Of a stretch of 13,730 bases of DNA, positions 6,893 through 13,730 are shown piece by piece. The DNA lies in contig DATFJU010000002.1 of NCBI GenBank assembly GCA_035269015.1, positions 1 through 13,730 on the forward strand. The letters run 5' to 3'. The stretch comes from JAIPJO01 sp035269015 (GTDB taxonomy: Bacteria; Patescibacteriota; Patescibacteriia; Patescibacteriales; UBA12465). How positions within the stretch are numbered: position 1 is the first letter of the stretch; each line of letters begins with the position of its first letter. The notes under the pieces are model-generated. The model worked only from the letters and a program-made list of their open reading frames with translations. It made no database searches and was not told the origin of the DNA. The position numbers were made by a program, and so were the translations under genes.

Positions 6893-7795
6893 ATGTTAGT
6901 AAATTCAAATACCAATTTAGACAGAGCAATTGTATCTACAATTGCTTTTTTTGATATTTTTTCTTATCCGCTTAGTGCTTTTGAAGTTTTTAAGTATCTG
7001 CAAAAAAATTGTTCGTATTTTCAAGTTGTTTTAGCGCTAGAAAGTTTAGAAACCAGAAACGTTATCAGTTCTAAACATAGCTTTTATTGTCTAGAAGGTA
7101 AGGAAAACAATTTTAGTATTAGACAGAAAAGATATAATTATACAAAAAAGAAAATAAAGATAGCTAGAAAGTGGTCAAAAATATTTAAAATATTTACTGG
7201 CTTAAAACTGCTAGCATTGAGTAATAGTATAGGATCATATAATCTTAGAGAAGGGGGAGATATTGATTTGTTTATTATTACTAAAAAGAATAAAATTTGG
7301 ATTAGTAGATTTATTTTAGCATTTATAGGAAAGTTGTTTAATTTAAGGCCTAGCCCAGAAAATGAAAAAGACAAGCTTTGCTTAAGTTTTTTTGTCAGTG
7401 AAGTTAATTTAAATTTACAAAATTATACTAAAGAAAGTGACTTCTATTTTCTGTATTGGTTAGTTAATTTAAGTTCTGTGTATGATAAAGATAATTATTT
7501 AAATAAGTTATTAGCAGAGAATGTCTGGGTAAAAAATTATTTACCTAATTATTTTAAGATTGTAAATGTAGATAATAATATTAAAGATTATAAAAATAGT
7601 AGTAATGGATTTATTGAAAATTATTTAAAAAAAATACAATGGCATTTATTTCCTCAAGAGATAAAAGATAAAGTTAATAAAGGTAAAGAGGTAATTATAA
7701 ATGATGAAGTTTTAAAACTACATGTTTTAGATAGAAGGGAATATTTTTATCAAAAATATTTAGAAAGAATGAAAGTTTATGAAGATAAACTCTAA
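6893..7795 (+). CDS. Winged-helix/nucleotidyltransferase-like protein
   Basis: This 300-residue protein begins with a probable winged-helix region (about 8-68; AFFDIFSYPLSAFEVFKYL resembles a recurrent Patescibacteria motif). A basic helical stretch follows (78-106). Next comes the signature of polymerase-beta-type nucleotidyltransferases, GSYNLREGGDIDLFII (114-129): G114-S115 of the GS motif and D123/D125 of the DxD metal pair. The C-terminal 150 residues are helical and not recognised. The usual third carboxylate is not obvious: the strand expected to carry it reads LCLSFFVSE (about 162-170), with Ser where an Asp might be expected. It may therefore be a weak or non-catalytic transferase, or use a different acid; substrate unknown. 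It overlaps the start of the ligase-like gene by 17 bases, which suggests translational coupling and a shared role, perhaps in surface polysaccharide metabolism (inference). Confidence 0.7.
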   Translation: MLVNSNTNLDRAIVSTIAFFDIFSYPLSAFEVFKYLQKNCSYFQVVLALESLETRNVISSKHSFYCLEGKENNFSIRQKRYNYTKKKIKIARKWSKIFKIFTGLKLLALSNSIGSYNLREGGDIDLFIITKKNKIWISRFILAFIGKLFNLRPSPENEKDKLCLSFFVSEVNLNLQNYTKESDFYFLYWLVNLSSVYDKDNYLNKLLAENVWVKNYLPNYFKIVNVDNNIKDYKNSSNGFIENYLKKIQWHLFPQEIKDKVNKGKEVIINDEVLKLHVLDRREYFYQKYLERMKVYEDKL

Positions 7796-9128
7796 ACTAA
7801 AAAAATTAAATATTTTAAATATAAAAAAGGTAATTGAGTATTTACTGTACTTTTTAGTCTTTAGTCTGCCTTTACAGACTAGATATATTATAAGCGCTTG
7901 GACAAAAGATGGTTTTTCTTTAGAGTTTAGTACTATAAGTTTCTATTTCACAGATTTATTAATAATAATTTTAGTATTATTAACGCTCAGTGTTTATTTT
8001 AAAACCATTAGCTCACAGATTAAAAATAGATTATGGTATTTCCTAGGGGCCTTTGAGATATTTATTATTAGTTCAATTATATTCTCATATAATTATAAGC
8101 TATCTTTATTTCACTATTTTTGGTTTGTAATTTTTGCTTTATTAATTTGGGTTCTAATTACCGTTAAATATAATAAATTAAATCTTCTACTTTGGTTTTT
8201 AGCTGGTTCTTTGTTCCAGGGTTTTTTAGGAATTTTTCAATTTATTTCACAAACTTCATTTAGCAATAAATACTTAGGCATGGCTAGCCATGGGGCTTTT
8301 AATTTAGGACAGGCTGTAATTGAAACTGCTTCAGGTCGTTGGCTTAGAGCCTATGGAAGTCTTGATCATCCTAATATCTTTGGTGCTTTAATGGCTATAA
8401 GCTTATTAGTTTCTTTATATTTATTATTAGCTCAAAATAAAAAAATTATTAATTATAAAAAACTAAGATTTTCTTTGTATTTTTGGATTAGCTCTTTAGT
8501 ATCATTCATGGCTCTCTTTTTATCTTTTTCAAGACTGGCAATAGGCGCCGGATTTATTGGTACTTTAATAATTGTTCTTTATTATTTATTTTATAAAAAA
8601 AATTATAGACAAGTAATTAAGGTAAGTTTAACTTTAGTTTTACTGTCTGTTATTTTAATAAGTATATATAGTCAATTATTTTTCTCTAGGCTAGATACTA
8701 GTAATCGTTTAGAGGCAAAGTCAATTAATGAAAGGCAAGAGCAAATTGTTGAAGCAAAAACAATTATTAAAGATAACTTGTACTTTGGAGTGGGTGTTGG
8801 TAATTATAGTTTAGTTTTGAAAGATTATTATCCAGATAAAGATATTTATGAACTGCAACCAGTACATAATAGCTTTTTGCTTCTGATGGCAGAGATTGGC
8901 ATTTTTGGTTTTATGGCTTTTTTAGTATTTTTTATATATCTATTTGTTATAGCATATAGCAGAAAACAAGTTTTATATATATCCTTGTGGTTAGTGCTCC
9001 TTATAATAATGTTAGCAGAACACTGGTTAATATCGCTTCACTTTGGTTGGCTTCTTATGGCTTTGATTTCAGGTTTAATATTAAAACCCATTAATGCAAA
9101 TGACAGTATTAAAAAAATTAGAACTTAA
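7779..9128 (+). CDS. O-antigen ligase/polymerase-like membrane protein (Wzy_C family)
   Basis: This 449-residue polytopic protein has about 10-12 membrane helices and a large outer loop (about 300-365) before the last ones. Family marks are GSLDHPNIFGALMA (193-206), SFSRLAIGAG (249-258, with R252), GVGVGNY (337-343) and PVHNSFLLLMAEIGIFG (361-377) with H363. The Arg and His of these motifs are the functionally important residues in the O-antigen ligase (WaaL)/polymerase superfamily. Members join lipid-linked glycans to acceptors, or polymerise them, at the outer face of the membrane. Ligase, polymerase and protein O-glycosyltransferase cannot be told apart from sequence alone. In a cell without lipopolysaccharide the acceptor would be a surface protein or another glycan (inference). 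It is the last gene of the operon and starts inside the preceding nucleotidyltransferase-like gene. Confidence 0.85.
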   Translation: MKINSKLKKLNILNIKKVIEYLLYFLVFSLPLQTRYIISAWTKDGFSLEFSTISFYFTDLLIIILVLLTLSVYFKTISSQIKNRLWYFLGAFEIFIISSIIFSYNYKLSLFHYFWFVIFALLIWVLITVKYNKLNLLLWFLAGSLFQGFLGIFQFISQTSFSNKYLGMASHGAFNLGQAVIETASGRWLRAYGSLDHPNIFGALMAISLLVSLYLLLAQNKKIINYKKLRFSLYFWISSLVSFMALFLSFSRLAIGAGFIGTLIIVLYYLFYKKNYRQVIKVSLTLVLLSVILISIYSQLFFSRLDTSNRLEAKSINERQEQIVEAKTIIKDNLYFGVGVGNYSLVLKDYYPDKDIYELQPVHNSFLLLMAEIGIFGFMAFLVFFIYLFVIAYSRKQVLYISLWLVLLIIMLAEHWLISLHFGWLLMALISGLILKPINANDSIKKIRT

Positions 9129-9137
9129 AAAGTTTTG
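9119..9137. terminator. Weak, possibly bidirectional terminator between convergent genes
   Basis: TAGAACTT (9119-9126) can pair with AAGTTTTG (9130-9137) around an AAA loop, using two G-U pairs. A T-rich stretch follows on the plus strand. On the minus strand the AACTT/AAGTT core is followed four bases later by seven T residues. The stem is AT-rich and overlaps the ligase stop codon. It is placed where the plus-strand operon and the minus-strand radC group meet. Confidence 0.3.
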
Positions 9138-9142
9138 TTATT

Positions 9143-9271
9143 TTATTCATTCTTTTCAATCAATGTTAAATAATCAGAAAAATTAGAATTAGCTAGTTTT
9201 AAGTCCTCTTGATTTTGAGCAGAAAAGCCTGCTTCTATTTCTTTTTTTAATAAAATGATATCCTTATCCAT
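9143..9271 (-). CDS. Small protein of 42 residues, unknown function
   Basis: Reading the minus strand from ATG (9271-9269) to TAA (9145-9143) gives a 42-residue product beginning MDKDIILLKKEIEAGFSAQN and ending LTLIEKNE. It is acidic and predicted to be helical, with a regular hydrophobic pattern and no membrane segment. Support for a real gene is indirect: it fills an otherwise empty gap and follows the 80-residue gene by 37 bases on the same strand. It also has the A/T-only start region seen elsewhere here, and its composition looks protein-like rather than random. I recognise no family. It could be a partner or accessory of the upstream small protein. A chance open frame cannot be excluded in such AT-rich DNA. 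Confidence 0.45.
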   Translation of the reverse strand: MDKDIILLKKEIEAGFSAQNQEDLKLANSNFSDYLTLIEKNE

Positions 9272-9308
9272 ATAATTATATACTTTATTTAATTTTACTA
9301 AAGTATAT

Positions 9309-9551
9309 TTAATCTTTTTCTATAATCCTATAATTATCTTGCAAATAAAGCAGGTCTCTTGCTAGGCTTTTTAATATATTTTTTATCTCTCTTTCTGTGA
9401 GAGTATTATTTTGTGATAGTAAATTTAAAATAGTAGCTAGGCTAGCAAAGTAATCTTTAGCTTTAACGTGAAAAGCGGTGCTTTTTTTATCACAAATTAA
9501 ATTATTGAATTTTTTTAAATAGTTTTTATATTTATTGTTATAAGTAATCAT
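9309..9551 (-). CDS. Small Lys-rich helical protein, unknown function
   Basis: This 80-residue product is not recognised. It is probably all-helical: a basic N-terminal part (YNNKYKNYLKKFNNL, about 4-18), a central helix (AKDYFASLATILNLLSQNN, 31-49) and a C-terminal helix after LTEREIKNIL (51-60). It has no signal peptide or membrane segment. The gene starts 28 bases after the radC stop and is followed by the 42-residue gene, so the three are probably one minus-strand transcript. Consistent composition and no overlap with other genes support it as real. The layout, with a turn and then a helix beginning LTxREI, could suit a small nucleic-acid-binding or dimerising protein, but that is speculation. 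Confidence 0.6.
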   Translation of the reverse strand: MITYNNKYKNYLKKFNNLICDKKSTAFHVKAKDYFASLATILNLLSQNNTLTEREIKNILKSLARDLLYLQDNYRIIEKD

Positions 9552-9579
9552 ATGTTTTATGTAGTTTTAAATTTTTGTT

Positions 9580-10302
9580 TTAAATTTTTAAGTTATCATT
9601 ATTTTTTAAAACAATACTATGATAACCGTTTTTAGTGATGATAACATGATCTAAAATTTCTATACCTAAAATGTGTCCAGCTTTAATTAAGTTAACGGTG
9701 ACTTTAACATCTTCTAGACTGGGACTACTATTACCGGAAGGATGATTGTGAGCTAATATTATAGCTACTGAACTATATTCAATAGCTGGTTGAAAGACTT
9801 CTCTAGGATGAACTAAAGAACAATCTAAAGTACCCAATGATATGATTTCATCGTGTATAAGCTTTGATCTGCTATTTAAGTAAAGACCTCTGAATTGTTC
9901 TTTGTTTAAATTTCTCATATCTTGAAGATATTCATAGACATCTTTAGCGCTTTTAATAGTTTTTTTCACACCCTGGTTTTCTTTAAAAAGTCTTTTGCCT
10001 AGTTCAAAACAAGCAATTAATTGCAAGGATTTTCCTAAGGGTAGCTTGAATTCGTTACTTAAGAATTTAGCATTTTTTTGATCAGATATGGCTTTTTGTC
10101 CGTATTCTTTAAGTAGTCGTGAACTCATTTTGATTATATTTTCTTTTTTAGTGCCAGTTTGTAAAATAATTGCTATTAATTCTGATAAAGACAATATATC
10201 AGGACCTTTTTCTAGAAGTTTTTCTCTAGGTTTTTCATGTGTAGGTAAATCTTTTATTTTAAAATTTTTCTTTTTATTATTTTCTAAATAATATTTTTTC
10301 AT
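9580..10302 (-). CDS. radC: RadC family JAB1/MPN domain protein
   Basis: This is a 240-residue RadC/UPF0758 protein of normal length. The N-terminal helical (helix-hairpin-helix-like) domain shows PREKLLEKGPDILSLSELIA (25-44) and ILQTGT (46-51). The C-terminal JAB1/MPN metalloprotease-like domain carries the zinc-site motif HNHPSG (185-190) followed by SPSLEDV (193-199) with D198, and a candidate Glu at E152. The set matches a JAMM centre, HxH with a downstream Asp. Despite its name, the family's role in DNA repair is doubtful and its biochemical activity is not established; many copies sit in mobile or recombination-linked settings. It is transcribed away from the M16 peptidase gene and is followed on its own strand by two small unknown genes. 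No Shine-Dalgarno motif precedes the ATG at 10302. Confidence 0.93.
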   Translation of the reverse strand: MKKYYLENNKKKNFKIKDLPTHEKPREKLLEKGPDILSLSELIAIILQTGTKKENIIKMSSRLLKEYGQKAISDQKNAKFLSNEFKLPLGKSLQLIACFELGKRLFKENQGVKKTIKSAKDVYEYLQDMRNLNKEQFRGLYLNSRSKLIHDEIISLGTLDCSLVHPREVFQPAIEYSSVAIILAHNHPSGNSSPSLEDVKVTVNLIKAGHILGIEILDHVIITKNGYHSIVLKNNDNLKI

Positions 10303-10340
10303 TTTAAGTAGTGTTTGTTTATTAAGATCTCTTTATTTGA

Positions 10341-10369
10341 ATTATAGCTGATATGTGTTAAATTTAAGA
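10341..10369 (-). promoter_or_regulatory. Candidate radC promoter
   Basis: On the minus strand a perfect TATAAT lies at 10346-10341, about 40 bases before the radC ATG. The -35 position at 17 bases spacing reads TCTTAA (10369-10364), a poor match, so recognition would rest mainly on the -10 box. A start near 10334 would give a leader of about 30 bases. Confidence 0.4.
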
Positions 10370-10375
10370 TATATT
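10348..10375 (+). promoter_or_regulatory. Candidate promoter of the M16 peptidase/helicase pair
   Basis: CTGATA (10348-10353, 4/6 match) and TATATT (10370-10375, 5/6 match) are 16 bases apart on the plus strand. A start near 10382 would leave a leader of only about a dozen bases before the ATG at 10395. The site overlaps the candidate radC promoter on the other strand, so the two may compete. In DNA this AT-rich such matches also arise by chance. Confidence 0.3.
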
Positions 10376-10394
10376 AATAATAAATAATTACTAT

Positions 10395-11669
10395 ATGAAT
10401 AATTATAAAACAGATAAGTTAAAAAATAGTTTGGAAATTATAAAGATTCCTGATAGTAGCTCTAAAACAGTTACTGCTTTAGTTATGGTAGGTACTGGTT
10501 CTAGAAATGAAACTAGAACTAATAATGGTATTAGTCATTTTTTAGAGCATATGATGTTTAAAGGTACAGAAAAATACCCTGATGCTCTTAGTTTAGCTTC
10601 AGCTTTAGATGCTGTGGGTGGAGAATTTAATGCCTTTACCTCTAAAGAGTATACTGGTTATTATATAAAACTTAGAGCTGACAAGTTAGAAATAGCCTTA
10701 GAAATATTAAGTGATATGTTATCTGCTTCAACCTTTAAACAAGAGGAGATTGATAAAGAAAGAGGTGTGATTTTAGAGGAAATAAATATGTATAGAGCTA
10801 ACCCTATGATGCGTTTAGATGATGTTTTTGAGTCTTGTTTATATGGAGATAATAGCGCTGGTTGGGAAGTTATTGGCACTAAAGAAAATATCAAGAAATT
10901 TCAAAGAAAAGATTTTGTTAATTATTACACAAAACAATATGGGGCTAATAATCTTCATTTAGTGTTAGCAGGTAATTTACCAAAGAATATTAATAATTTA
11001 AGTAAAAAGTATTTTGGTGATTTTAATAAAAACATTAAAAAAGAACCAGCTAAAATTAGTCTTAAACAAAAAGCACCACAGATAAAAGTGGAATACAAAG
11101 AAAATGATCAAATTAATTTAGCACTTGGTGTGCGTGCTTTTGCAATTGGTGATAAAAGAGAAGCTACCTTAAAATTAATGCAGGTTATCTTAGGTGGATC
11201 AATGAGTTCTAGACTTTTTACAGAAATTAGAGAAAAAAGAGGTTTAGCTTACTATATTAAAGCTTCTACTGAATTATATAGAGATTCAGGTTATTTAGCT
11301 GTAGAGGCAGGATTAAAAAATGAAGCAGTTTATGAAGCTATAGAAGTTATATTAGAGGAGTTTAAGAAATTAATTTTAGAACCTGTTTCTGCTAAGGAGT
11401 TGAAAAGAAATAAGGAAATGATAAAAGGGCGTATGGCTCTAAGTCTAGAAGGATCTGATGCTATTGCTAGTTTTTATGCTAGGCAATCTGTGACTAGAAA
11501 ATCGTTTAAGAAACCAAAAGACTTTTTAGCTGAAATGAATAAGGTAACAAGTGCTGATATCCAAAAATTAGCTAAACAGTTATTTGTTAATGATAGATTA
11601 AACTTAGCAATTATTGGACCCATGAAAGAAAATGCTAAGCTTAAAAAAATAGTAGATTTAAATAAATAA
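10395..11669 (+). CDS. M16 family zinc peptidase (processing-peptidase type)
   Basis: This 424-residue peptidase is of the single-chain bacterial type related to mitochondrial processing peptidase beta (YmxG-like). The inverted zinc motif HxxEH is H48-F49-L50-E51-H52 in GISHFLEHMMFKGT. The distal zinc-ligand Glu is in ERGVILEEINMY, most likely E129, which gives the family spacing of 76 residues. The C-terminal half has the expected second domain, with GGSMSSRLFTEIREKRGLAY (about 268-287), the R/Y-containing substrate-binding segment. There is no signal peptide, so it should act in the cytosol; bacterial members form homodimeric clamshells that degrade or trim peptides. No inactive M16 partner gene is adjacent. 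It is followed after 18 bases by the helicase gene with no terminator between, so both are probably on one transcript. Confidence 0.93.
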   Translation: MNNYKTDKLKNSLEIIKIPDSSSKTVTALVMVGTGSRNETRTNNGISHFLEHMMFKGTEKYPDALSLASALDAVGGEFNAFTSKEYTGYYIKLRADKLEIALEILSDMLSASTFKQEEIDKERGVILEEINMYRANPMMRLDDVFESCLYGDNSAGWEVIGTKENIKKFQRKDFVNYYTKQYGANNLHLVLAGNLPKNINNLSKKYFGDFNKNIKKEPAKISLKQKAPQIKVEYKENDQINLALGVRAFAIGDKREATLKLMQVILGGSMSSRLFTEIREKRGLAYYIKASTELYRDSGYLAVEAGLKNEAVYEAIEVILEEFKKLILEPVSAKELKRNKEMIKGRMALSLEGSDAIASFYARQSVTRKSFKKPKDFLAEMNKVTSADIQKLAKQLFVNDRLNLAIIGPMKENAKLKKIVDLNK

Positions 11670-11687
11670 TATTTAAAATATACAATT

Positions 11688-13730
11688 ATGAAAGTCGACT
11701 TTTCTCATTTAAATAGAGAACAAAGGCAAGCAATAGAGCATGAAAAAGGACCTTTACTTGTAGTAGCGGGTGCTGGTACTGGTAAAACTTCAGTGCTTAT
11801 TAGTAGGATGCTTTATTTAATGGATGAGAAAAAAGTTAATACTGAAGAAATATTACTTTTAACTTTTACTGAAAAAGCAGCTGCAGAGATGGAGGAAAGA
11901 GCTTTAGAAGCTTTGCCATATGGTTACTTTGATTTATGGATTAGCACTTTCCATGGTTTTTGTGAAAGAGTGCTTAGAGATCACGGATTAGAAATTGGTT
12001 TACCTATAGATTTTGAGCTTTTAGATCAAACACAACAATGGATATTTATTTATAATAATTTAGATAAATTTGAACTTGATTATTATAAGCCACTAGGTAA
12101 TTCTACTAAGTTTATTCAAGAATTAATTAAGCACTTTTCTAGATTAAAGGATGAGGAGATATCTCCTCAAGATTATTTAGATTACGCTGAAAGTTTAGAA
12201 AAGAATAAAGATAAAAACTTAAATAATGATGAAGCTAAGGAACAAGAACAAGAAATAGCGCGTTACAAAGAATTAGCTAAGGCTTATTATAAATATAATC
12301 AGTTAATTCTTGATAACTCTTATTTAGATTTTGGAGATTTGATTAGATACACCTTAAAACTTTTTAAAGAAAGACCACACATATTAAGCAAGTATCAAGA
12401 TAAGTTTAAGCAAGTAATGGTTGATGAATTTCAAGATACTAATTGGGCTCAATATGAACTTATTAAGTTGTTAATAAAATCTCATCAAAATCTTACTGTA
12501 GTGGGGGATGATGATCAAAGTATATATCGTTTTCGTGGATCTTCTATTTTTAATATTATGCAATTTAAAGATGATTACCCTCAAGCTAAACAAATAGTTT
12601 TAACTAAGAACTACCGTTCAGGGCAAAAGATACTTGATAAATCATATGAACTCATTAAACATAACAATCCTAATCGTTTAGAAGAAAAGATTAATGTAAA
12701 TAAAGAATTAAAGGCGCAAAAACCAATAGAAGCAAAGGTGGAGCATTGGAATTTGCAAAATGAAGAATCAGAAACTACTTTTGTTAGGGAAAAGATTGAA
12801 AGTATATACCAGGCCAATAAAGATACTAAGTGGTCTGATTTTGCTGTCTTAGTTAGAGCTAATGGTGCTGCAGATAAGTTTGTTAAAGAATTAAATCGTC
12901 ACAGTATTCCTAATCAATTCGTTTCTTTAAAGGGTTTGTATTTTAAACCTTTAATATTAAATGCCATAGCTTATTTTAAACTTTTAGATAATTATCACGA
13001 ATCTTCAGCTTTATTTAGAGTATTAAATTTTGATTATTTTTCTTTACCATATAAAGATATTTTAGAATTAAATAAATTAGCCAGAAGAAAAACTTGGTCA
13101 TTGTATGAAGCTTTACAAAATGTTCACGTTTTAAATAGCTTAGACGGTGAGTCATATAAAAAGATTAAGGAACTTTTAAGTTTAATTAAAAAGCATAGTG
13201 AAATGGTTAAAAAAGAAAGTCCTAGTAAGATATTCTTAGAGTATGTAGAATCTTTTGCAATCACTAAAAAATTAGATCAAGATAGAGATAAAGAGAAGTT
13301 TTCTTGGTTGAATCAGTTTTATAAAAAAATAAAAGAATTTGAAAGCGCTGATAAAGAAGCTAACTTAAAAGATTTTGTTAACTATTTAGATTTAGAGCTT
13401 GAAGCAGGAGAAAGTGGTTCTTTGTTTTTAGAATTTGAAGATCCTGAGGTAGTTAAAATTATGACAGTGCACTCTGCTAAAGGTTTAGAATTTAAACATG
13501 TTTTTGTTTGTAATTTAGTAGATAAACGTTTTCCTACTATATCTAGAACAGATAAAATTACAATTCCTGAGACTTTGGTTAAAGAGAAAGTTGAGTCAGA
13601 CAAAGACTTTCATATTGAAGAAGAGAGAAGACTATTTTATGTAGCTATAACTAGAGCTAAAGAAAATCTTTATTTAACTAGTGCTAAAGATTATGGTGGA
13701 AAATTAGAGAAAAAGCCATCTCTTTTTCTA
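11688..13730 (+). CDS. UvrD/PcrA-type SF1 DNA helicase (3' end outside window)
   Basis: A frame of 681 codons runs from ATG at 11688 to the window edge without a stop. It encodes a superfamily 1A 3'-5' helicase that unwinds DNA with ATP in repair and replication. Motifs in order: Q-motif LNREQRQAI (8-16); Walker A GAGTGKT (28-34); motif Ia LLLTFTEKAA; motif Ib STFHGFCERVL; Walker B VDEFQDTN (245-252); motif III GDDDQSIYRFRGS (273-285); motif IV TKNYRSG; motif V VHSAKGLEF (594-602); motif VI VAITRAK (652-658). Domain 2A is therefore nearly complete, and any further C-terminal domain (PD-(D/E)xK nuclease or Tudor-like tail) lies beyond the window. UvrD, PcrA, Rep and AddA-like branches are not separable here, so no gene symbol is given. 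The lack of a Shine-Dalgarno motif matches the neighbours. Confidence 0.93.
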   Translation, partial: MKVDFSHLNREQRQAIEHEKGPLLVVAGAGTGKTSVLISRMLYLMDEKKVNTEEILLLTFTEKAAAEMEERALEALPYGYFDLWISTFHGFCERVLRDHGLEIGLPIDFELLDQTQQWIFIYNNLDKFELDYYKPLGNSTKFIQELIKHFSRLKDEEISPQDYLDYAESLEKNKDKNLNNDEAKEQEQEIARYKELAKAYYKYNQLILDNSYLDFGDLIRYTLKLFKERPHILSKYQDKFKQVMVDEFQDTNWAQYELIKLLIKSHQNLTVVGDDDQSIYRFRGSSIFNIMQFKDDYPQAKQIVLTKNYRSGQKILDKSYELIKHNNPNRLEEKINVNKELKAQKPIEAKVEHWNLQNEESETTFVREKIESIYQANKDTKWSDFAVLVRANGAADKFVKELNRHSIPNQFVSLKGLYFKPLILNAIAYFKLLDNYHESSALFRVLNFDYFSLPYKDILELNKLARRKTWSLYEALQNVHVLNSLDGESYKKIKELLSLIKKHSEMVKKESPSKIFLEYVESFAITKKLDQDRDKEKFSWLNQFYKKIKEFESADKEANLKDFVNYLDLELEAGESGSLFLEFEDPEVVKIMTVHSAKGLEFKHVFVCNLVDKRFPTISRTDKITIPETLVKEKVESDKDFHIEEERRLFYVAITRAKENLYLTSAKDYGGKLEKKPSLFL

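Noticed and set aside
7138..7374. Minus-strand 78-residue hydrophobic frame
   Set aside because: It is antisense to the nucleotidyltransferase core (the GS...DID motif region), which has the family signature on the plus strand.
9129..9308. CRISPR array, tRNA or other structured RNA in the convergent gap
   Set aside because: No repeated spacer-repeat pattern and no cloverleaf pairing is visible. The stretch is better explained by a weak terminator and the 42-residue minus-strand frame.
10088..13603. Further short frames opposite radC, the M16 peptidase and the helicase (10088-10291, 10661-10894, 12611-12817, 13382-13603)
   Set aside because: All lie fully within strongly supported genes on the other strand and show antisense-like composition.
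1506..13730. Alternative genetic code with TGA read as Gly (as in Gracilibacteria/SR1)
   Set aside because: None of the recognised genes contains an in-frame TGA, and all match expected family lengths with TAA or TAG stops. The only gene ending in TGA is the IS transposase, where it is a plausible natural stop.

Overview
The window is a very AT-rich, gene-dense piece of bacterial chromosome. It most resembles the Candidate Phyla Radiation (Patescibacteria, Parcubacteria-like). The reasons are short spacers (mostly 2 to 40 bases), A/T-only gene starts without Shine-Dalgarno motifs, a small membrane protein with a Cys-rich tail of a kind I associate with this group, and a winged-helix/nucleotidyltransferase protein beside an O-antigen ligase-like protein. 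This placement is inference from gene content; no rRNA or tRNA gene is present. The standard bacterial code fits: no recognised gene needs TGA read as an amino acid.

Layout. (1) 1-156: the 3' end of an IS481-like transposase gene and its probable terminal inverted repeat. (2) 225-1313: an exported protein of unknown family with a strong AGGAGG ribosome binding site, followed by a good intrinsic terminator at 1322-1358. (3) 1394-9128: a promoter (TTGACC-17-TATACT), a 76-base leader with two small hairpins, then seven tightly packed co-directional genes: metallo-beta-lactamase-fold hydrolase, nucleoside diphosphate kinase (ndk), small single-pass membrane protein, DNA gyrase subunit A (gyrA), RmuC, nucleotidyltransferase-like protein, and O-antigen ligase-like membrane protein. 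(4) 9143-10302, minus strand: radC followed by two small genes of unknown function (80 and 42 residues, the latter newly read here). (5) 10395-13730, plus strand: an M16 zinc peptidase and a UvrD/PcrA-type helicase that is still open at the window end. Divergent promoters appear to overlap in the 92-base radC/M16 gap.

Functionally the core is housekeeping: nucleotide balance (Ndk), DNA topology and repair (GyrA, RmuC, UvrD-like, RadC), proteolysis (M16) and surface glycan assembly (ligase and perhaps its nucleotidyltransferase neighbour). The left edge differs. An IS end abuts a lone secreted-protein gene that has its own Shine-Dalgarno motif and terminator, and the IS end carries a perfect outward -35 box that may drive it. 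I see no CRISPR array, toxin-antitoxin pair, phage module or recognisable new defence system. The best candidates for novelty are the exported orphan, the 177-residue Cys-motif protein, the two small radC-linked genes, the insertion-bearing Ndk and the structured leader of the gyrA operon.
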